From Thaumarchaeota archaeon CSP1-1 (GTDB lineage: Archaea; Thermoproteota; Nitrososphaeria; Nitrososphaerales; Nitrosopumilaceae): a DNA stretch of 64,000 nucleotides. Position numbers and translations under genes: made by a program. The notes beneath the pieces were generated by a model. It did not search any database. It had not been told where the DNA came from and was given only the letters and a program-made list of their open reading frames with translations. Where the stretch lies: contig LDXL01000001.1 in NCBI GenBank assembly GCA_001443365.1, positions 88,289 through 152,288 of the forward strand, read 5' to 3'. Numbering within the stretch: the first letter of the stretch is position 1; each line of letters opens with the position of its first letter. This document shows, one piece after another, positions 61,001-64,000 of the stretch.

Positions 61001-61396
61001 ATTGTTCAAAATACATGCATTTGATCTTACCATAACTGGAATATCACCGATGTGTACAAAACGTGATTCTAGGATTTTTCCATCTTCAACAACACTAGCT
61101 TCCATCATCACAGGAGCAGAATACGAGACGTTTCGTAATCTGCCCTCTGCAGGAGTAATGTGAGTAATGGAACCATCAAGTTCCATCATTCTTGGTTGTT
61201 GAAGCTTTATTTTTCCAAGTTGGATTTTGTATGGATACTCTGCATTCTCGATTTCTATTTGAGCTACTTCATTGATGATACTTTGTAATCCTCTTTCCAA
61301 AAATTCGTCAAAAGAATTTAGATGTTGACGTGCAATACCTTCTCTTTTGAGTAAGTCATGAATAATTGGCCAGCGTTTATTGGATGAATCTGCCAT
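58049..61396 (-). CDS. rpoB: DNA-directed RNA polymerase subunit B
   Basis: Second-largest RNA polymerase subunit, unsplit, 1115 residues. ICPSETPEGSNCGLVKNLAL lies in the middle, GDKFASRHGQKGVLG near 850 forms part of the active centre, and the C-terminal zinc site is CERCG and CRVCG near 1060-1080. It is linked to rpoH and rpoA by one-base overlaps, so the three should be expressed together. Confidence 0.97.
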   Translation of the reverse strand: MADSSNKRWPIIHDLLKREGIARQHLNSFDEFLERGLQSIINEVAQIEIENAEYPYKIQLGKIKLQQPRMMELDGSITHITPAEGRLRNVSYSAPVMMEASVVEDGKILESRFVHIGDIPVMVRSNACILNNFSTQKLIEHGEDPHDPGGYFIINGSERVIVGLEDLSYNKIIVDKETVGGNIVFKAKVYSSIVGYRAKLELMMKGDGLIVARIPGSPVDIPVVTLIRALGLESDKEIAAAVTLVDEIQDELEGSFEKAGDVPTPKDAIVYISKRIAPGMLEEFQIKRAETLLDWGLLPHLGKHPENRKEKAQFLGEAACKLLELKLGWIYPDDKDHYGNKVIKFAGQMLADLFRTAFRNLVRDMKYQLERSGQKRGINAVAAAIRPGIVTDKLNNAIATGNWGRGRVGVTQLLDRTNYLSTISHLRRVQSPLSRTQPNFEARDLHATHFGRICPSETPEGSNCGLVKNLALSGIISVHVPSEEIVEKIFDLGTVHFSEGKNDLKRDGARVFVDGKLIGYYRDGEKLAESLRELRRSSKIHPHIGISFHKSEIENATKRIYVNCNAGRVLRPLIIIKENKSMLTQDLIDKVSKKLLSWNDLLRMGVIELIDANEEENCFIAFEEKDSKKHTHMEIFPSAILGAGASIIPYPEHNQSPRNTYESAMAKQSLGFSTPMMNTSTYVRQHLMLYPQTPIVTTKAMGLLGLEERPAGQNCVVAVLPFDGYNIEDAIVLSKASVDRGLARTFFYRIYDAEAKQYPGGMRDNFEIPNAEDNIRGYKGEKAYRLLEEDGVIATESPVLGGDILIGKSSPPRFMEEYREFEVKGPYRRDTSIGVRPSETGVVDTVIMTQSNEGGKMYKIRVRDMRIPEIGDKFASRHGQKGVLGILANNEDLPYTAEGISPDILINPHAFPSRMTVGMFMESITGKAAALRGEKFDGSAFVGEKMDEVKKVMDATGFKYSGKEIMYDGRTGKPFPVEVFIGVVYYQKLHHMVADKIHARARGQVQMLTKQPTEGRARGGGLRFGEMERDCLIAYGASMILKDRLLDESDKSEIYVCERCGLVAYHDVKQRRYVCRVCGDKAKVSSVSVAYAFKLLLQEMQSLNIAPRLLIKEKV

Positions 61397-61647
61397 TAAA
61401 CTTCTACCACATATCTATAATACATGCTCTCTCCAGCTGTCGCACTTTTTCTTGTAATTTTGATCATATCTCCTGGTTTTACACCAAGACCTATTATTGC
61501 AGGATCATTAACGAAAATCAATGGTAATTCTGTGGGTTTGCAATTAAATTTTATTAAGATATCCTCTGCTTCTTTTATTGTCATAATCTCATGTTTTGGA
61601 ACATAAACATGATCTGGTACCAGAACTGGATTTCTCTTAGTTGCCAA
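61396..61647 (-). CDS. rpoH: DNA-directed RNA polymerase subunit H
   Basis: Small subunit H (Rpb5 C-terminal domain), 83 residues from TTG 61647. VPDHVYVPKHEIMTIKEAEDIL and PAIIGLGVKPGDMIKITRKS are characteristic, ending YYRYVVEV. The ATG eight codons upstream (61669-61671) is possible, but a strong GGGGGTG site lies six bases before the TTG, inside that longer frame. It leads the rpoH-rpoB-rpoA unit. Confidence 0.92.
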   Translation of the reverse strand: MATKRNPVLVPDHVYVPKHEIMTIKEAEDILIKFNCKPTELPLIFVNDPAIIGLGVKPGDMIKITRKSATAGESMYYRYVVEV

Positions 61648-61653
61648 AAACAA

Positions 61654-61660
61654 CACCCCC
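61654..61660 (-). promoter_or_regulatory. Shine-Dalgarno site for rpoH
   Basis: CACCCCC on the plus strand is GGGGGTG on the minus strand, six bases before the TTG at 61647. It decides between TTG 61647 and the upstream ATG. Confidence 0.6.
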
Positions 61661-61720
61661 AAGTTCAACATTAGCTGTAAGCATCAATAATTTACACAAA
61701 CTAAAAAAAATCACGGTGGG

Positions 61721-61733
61721 GTTAATATATATC
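61721..61733 (-). promoter_or_regulatory. TATA box of rpoH-rpoB-rpoA
   Basis: On the minus strand the tract reads GATATATATTAAC. The expected transcription start is about 26 bases on, near 61703, leaving a leader of about 55 bases before TTG 61647. A leader fits the use of a Shine-Dalgarno site here. Confidence 0.55.
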
Positions 61734-61789
61734 TAATCTGAAAATGGAACCATAATTCGCCGATTTAGTCAAGAATTTTTTGCGTAAAG

Positions 61790-61798
61790 TTAAATAGT
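61790..61798 (+). promoter_or_regulatory. TATA box of the first PEFG gene
   Basis: TTAAATAGT is centred 26-27 bases before ATG 61821, so the mRNA is leaderless and the TTG at 61815 is unlikely to be used. Confidence 0.6.
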
Positions 61799-61820
61799 AT
61801 TATTAAGCCCGATATTGACA

Positions 61821-62648
61821 ATGAGTACTCATCTAAAAGCATTCACTTTGTTTGCAATTATTATTGTGGGCATAGGTGGAGGATATGCTTTTGCACAAAC
61901 AGATGATCTTTCCCTTTCAGGAATTGTTATCACAACTGATAAGGAGTCTTATAACGATGGTGATACTGTAATGATTTCTGGTCAAGTCAGAGATCTTCTT
62001 TCAGGAACCCCAGTGAGTCTTCAAGTTTTTGCGGCAAATGGCAATCTTGTTACAATTGAACAGATTGATATTAGTCCTGATAAGACATTTAGTACAGAAA
62101 TCTCTGCTGGTGGTGTTCTATGGAAGTCAAAGGGAACCTACACTGTAAAGGTACTATATGGCACTCAATCTAGAACAGCGGAGACAACTTTTGAGTTTGG
62201 CGGTTCAGATGGTACAACCAAGCCAACAGGAACAATAAAAGTAGATAGAACTAACTTTGTGCTAAGCTATAAAATTACTGGAGGTAGCGTACTTAGCGTA
62301 ACCCCAGATGACGAAGCAAATTCATTGGTTGTTGCAATCAAAACCACAAGTGATGGAGTATTAACGATTACATTACCTAGAGCTTTGATCGATGCAAAAA
62401 TCAACGGACAAGATGATAATTTCTTCGTTCTAATTGACGGTGAAGAGGTAGAATTTGAGGAAACAACCACTGATACAGATAGGACTTTAACAATAGCATT
62501 CCCAGATGGAGCTGAAGAAATCGAGATTATTGGAACCTTTGTAGTTCCAGAATTTGGTACAATTGCAGCCTTGATTCTGGCAATTGCGATCATATCCATA
62601 ATTGCACTATCGGCAAAGACAAGACTAAGCATTTTACCAAAATACTAG
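61821..62648 (+). CDS. Secreted Ig-like protein with PEFG-CTERM tail
   Basis: A 275-residue surface protein. A signal peptide ends in AFAQ (about 24). One Ig-like domain spans about 30-130 (VITTDKESYNDGDTVMISGQ, then KGTYTVKVLYGTQ), followed by a second beta domain (about 140-235) ending EEIEIIGTFVV. The C-terminus is PEFG (243-246), a hydrophobic segment and a basic tail SAKTRLSILPKY, the thaumarchaeal PEFG-CTERM signal thought to be handled by an archaeosortase. It is first of three tandem paralogues. Confidence 0.88.
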   Translation: MSTHLKAFTLFAIIIVGIGGGYAFAQTDDLSLSGIVITTDKESYNDGDTVMISGQVRDLLSGTPVSLQVFAANGNLVTIEQIDISPDKTFSTEISAGGVLWKSKGTYTVKVLYGTQSRTAETTFEFGGSDGTTKPTGTIKVDRTNFVLSYKITGGSVLSVTPDDEANSLVVAIKTTSDGVLTITLPRALIDAKINGQDDNFFVLIDGEEVEFEETTTDTDRTLTIAFPDGAEEIEIIGTFVVPEFGTIAALILAIAIISIIALSAKTRLSILPKY

Positions 62649-62671
62649 ATCTTCATCTTTTTTCATTTTTT
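62648..62671 (+). terminator. T-rich 3' flank of the first PEFG gene
   Basis: Starting with the last base of the stop codon, 24 bases (GATCTTCATC, then two T-runs) are identical to the 3' flank of the next paralogue. T-runs of this kind are the usual archaeal terminator signal. Confidence 0.5.
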
Positions 62672-62680
62672 AAATATACA

Positions 62681-62687
62681 TAAATAG
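62681..62687 (+). promoter_or_regulatory. TATA box of the second PEFG gene
   Basis: TAAATAG is centred about 28 bases before ATG 62712, with a very similar box in front of each of the three paralogues. Confidence 0.55.
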
Positions 62688-62711
62688 CCAATTTACTCAA
62701 CCGCAAATAAG

Positions 62712-63617
62712 ATGAATACACGTACGTCGTATGTGGCAATAGCCATTATAGCCGCAGTATTAGCAACATCTACTTCAGCAGTATTTGCTCAAGGATACTA
62801 TGATGAAGAGGCTTGTCCAGATTGTCCTGATCCAGCCTCTGAAATGAAAAGAGAACAAGCTGCACAATTAGATATACCCATCAGGGTTTGGACCGATAAA
62901 GCTGTATATGATCACAAGTCAACTATCACTATTGAAGGAAGCGTAGCTAACATAAGGCTTGGAACAGAGATTGGACTAACAGTGATTGGTCCATCACCAT
63001 TCAATAACATAGTTGCAGTTGATCAACTTAAAATCGGCAGCGATGGAAAATATAAGACAACGCTAAGTACTGCAGGAGATTCATGGAAATACGACGGTAC
63101 CTATACTATCAAAGTAACATATGGAAGCCAACAAATTAACAATAAAGCTTTAGTCCAACTAACTGGAGCATCTGTTATTGGCGTCAAATGTGCCCCAGGT
63201 GAATTAACTGCAAGAGTAGGTGCAGAAAATTATTGCATACCCTACAGTATTTCTGGTGCAACAGTAACTGGTGCAAGAATCAATCAGGCGACAACCTCAA
63301 TGACAATTAACATCAACACAAGTAGTGATGGAATGTTAACACTTGAAATTCCAAGAAATGTACTAGATACAAAATCAAGTACTGACCCGCTCTTTGTCCT
63401 AGTGGATGGAGAAGAGGTAGACTCTGAAGAATCTGTTACAGATACTACAAGAACAGTTACAATTATGTTCCCTAACGGAGCAGAAGAGATAGAAATCATT
63501 GGTACCTTCGCAATACCAGAGTTTGGCGCTATTGCAGCATTAATTCTCGCAGTCGCAATTATATCAATAATTGCCGTATCTTCAAAAACAAGGTTGAATG
63601 TATTACCAAAATACTAA
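62712..63617 (+). CDS. Secreted Ig-like protein with PEFG-CTERM tail, paralogue 2
   Basis: A 301-residue paralogue of the preceding gene. The signal peptide ends in VFAQ (about 27), followed by a Cys-containing YYDEEACPDCPDPASEMK insert absent from paralogue 1. The Ig-like domain (about 55-145; WTDKAVYDHKSTITIEGSV), a second beta domain with EEIEIIGTFAI, then PEFG (269-272), a hydrophobic segment and SSKTRLNVLPKY follow. The last 50 residues are much more conserved between the two proteins than the rest. Confidence 0.88.
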   Translation: MNTRTSYVAIAIIAAVLATSTSAVFAQGYYDEEACPDCPDPASEMKREQAAQLDIPIRVWTDKAVYDHKSTITIEGSVANIRLGTEIGLTVIGPSPFNNIVAVDQLKIGSDGKYKTTLSTAGDSWKYDGTYTIKVTYGSQQINNKALVQLTGASVIGVKCAPGELTARVGAENYCIPYSISGATVTGARINQATTSMTININTSSDGMLTLEIPRNVLDTKSSTDPLFVLVDGEEVDSEESVTDTTRTVTIMFPNGAEEIEIIGTFAIPEFGAIAALILAVAIISIIAVSSKTRLNVLPKY

Positions 63618-63641
63618 GATCTTCATCTTTTTTCATTTTTT
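63618..63641 (+). terminator. T-rich 3' flank of the second PEFG gene
   Basis: These bases match 62648-62671 exactly, right after the stop codon. They likely act as a terminator and show that the duplication unit included the 3' flank. Confidence 0.5.
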
Positions 63642-63656
63642 ATTTTAAATTCACGA

Positions 63657-63664
63657 TTAAATAG
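63657..63664 (+). promoter_or_regulatory. TATA box of the third paralogue
   Basis: TTAAATAG lies about 38 bases before ATG 63699, giving an expected leader of about 12 bases. Confidence 0.45.
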
Positions 63665-63698
63665 TAAAAGAAATATACAATTGATATTTTATTCTTTT

Positions 63699-64000
63699 AT
63701 GAAACAATACATTATTGTATTTTTAGCTAGTATGATATTGGCTTTATCTACATTTTCAGTATTTGCACAAACTAATGAATTACTTTCAGTCACAACTTCT
63801 GAAAATTCTTATGAAGAAGGAGATACAATTGTTATTTCCGGAAATGTTACAGCTGTTATATTAGATACCCCAGTGACATTACAAGTTTTTCATGAAGGTA
63901 ATTTAGTTGATATTGCACAAATCACTGTTGCACAAGATGGAAAATTTACACATACTATGCTTGCAAAGGGACCGCTATGGCAAAAAGATGGAAAATATAT
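63699..64000 (+). CDS. Secreted Ig-like protein, paralogue 3, 3' end missing
   Basis: The frame runs off the window after 100 codons. A signal peptide ends in VFAQT (about 25), then the shared Ig-like domain begins (TSENSYEEGDTIVISGNVT, then TPVTLQVFHEGNLVDIAQI). The order and wording match paralogue 1 most closely. Whether it ends in PEFG cannot be seen. Confidence 0.82.
   Translation, partial: MKQYIIVFLASMILALSTFSVFAQTNELLSVTTSENSYEEGDTIVISGNVTAVILDTPVTLQVFHEGNLVDIAQITVAQDGKFTHTMLAKGPLWQKDGKY

Overview
The window is AT-rich, densely packed archaeal DNA that best fits an ammonia-oxidising Nitrosopumilus-like thaumarchaeon (Nitrososphaerota). The main grounds are archaeal-type ribosomal proteins (L18e, L32e, L19e, L30e, P0/L10, P1/L12), an uninterrupted RNA polymerase A gene (A' and A'' in one 1263-residue chain), aIF1A, prefoldin, AdkA and DTD2, a gamma-alpha fused 2-oxoacid:ferredoxin oxidoreductase, CofE for coenzyme F420, and secreted proteins ending in a PEFG-CTERM sorting tail. 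Many genes begin at, or a few bases after, the point about 26 bases downstream of a TATA box, so leaderless mRNAs look common. Internal operon genes instead often have Shine-Dalgarno-like GGTG/GGAG sites. The genus name is inference; no marker such as 16S rRNA or amoA is present.

Layout. 1-1943: L18e (cut by the window edge), L13, S9 and a sugar-nucleotidyltransferase. 1924-5689 (minus): two tandem aconitase-family isomerase pairs, one bacterial-type LeuCD and one archaeal-type. 5756-9803: CofE, then a looser accessory stretch of hypotheticals, tiny Cys-rich proteins, a ribbon-helix-helix-like protein and a GIY-YIG protein. 9866-12731 (minus): KorAB. 12.8-18.4 kb: 2-hydroxyacid dehydrogenase, CBS protein, FAD oxidoreductase, aIF1A and several very small zinc-ribbon or basic proteins. 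18572-18670: an intron-bearing tRNA-Ser(GGA).

19.2-28.1 kb (minus) is a long core block: pfdA-ftsY-argF, then L18-S5-L30-L15-secY-adkA-EMC3-cmk-cbf5, joining ribosome assembly, protein export and RNA modification. 28.2-32.5 kb carries superoxide dismutase, a membrane-anchored subtilase and PEP carboxykinase. 32.7-39.6 kb has L32e-L19e, Ogt-DTD2, SecE-Spt5-L11, an Lrp regulator, L1-L10, a TRIC-type membrane protein and L12 on the opposite strand. 39.9-40.8 kb is a calcium-binding thrombospondin type 3 repeat surface protein. 41-46.6 kb holds alaS and leuS. 47-50.5 kb holds a cupin, a geranylgeranyl-reductase-like flavoprotein with a methyltransferase, a YkgJ-type Cys-cluster protein and a small winged-helix-like protein.

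50577-50680 is a tRNA-Gln(CTG) that appears to have two introns, one in the D-loop. 50.7-61.7 kb (minus) is the transcription/translation cluster rpoH-rpoB-rpoA-L30e-nusA-S12-S7, interrupted by a secreted TPR protein. From 61.8 kb to the end are three tandem secreted paralogues; the two complete ones end in PEFG tails, and all three share one Ig-like domain that also occurs twice in the TPR protein.

I found no CRISPR array, insertion sequence, rRNA or replication origin. The most interesting non-housekeeping signals are the doubly interrupted tRNA-Gln, the PEFG/Ig-domain surface family, an FtsY with its charged extension at the C-terminus, a bidirectional TATA box at about 12950, a strongly palindromic intergenic region at 39723-39791, and the overlapping Cys-rich/GIY-YIG gene pair.
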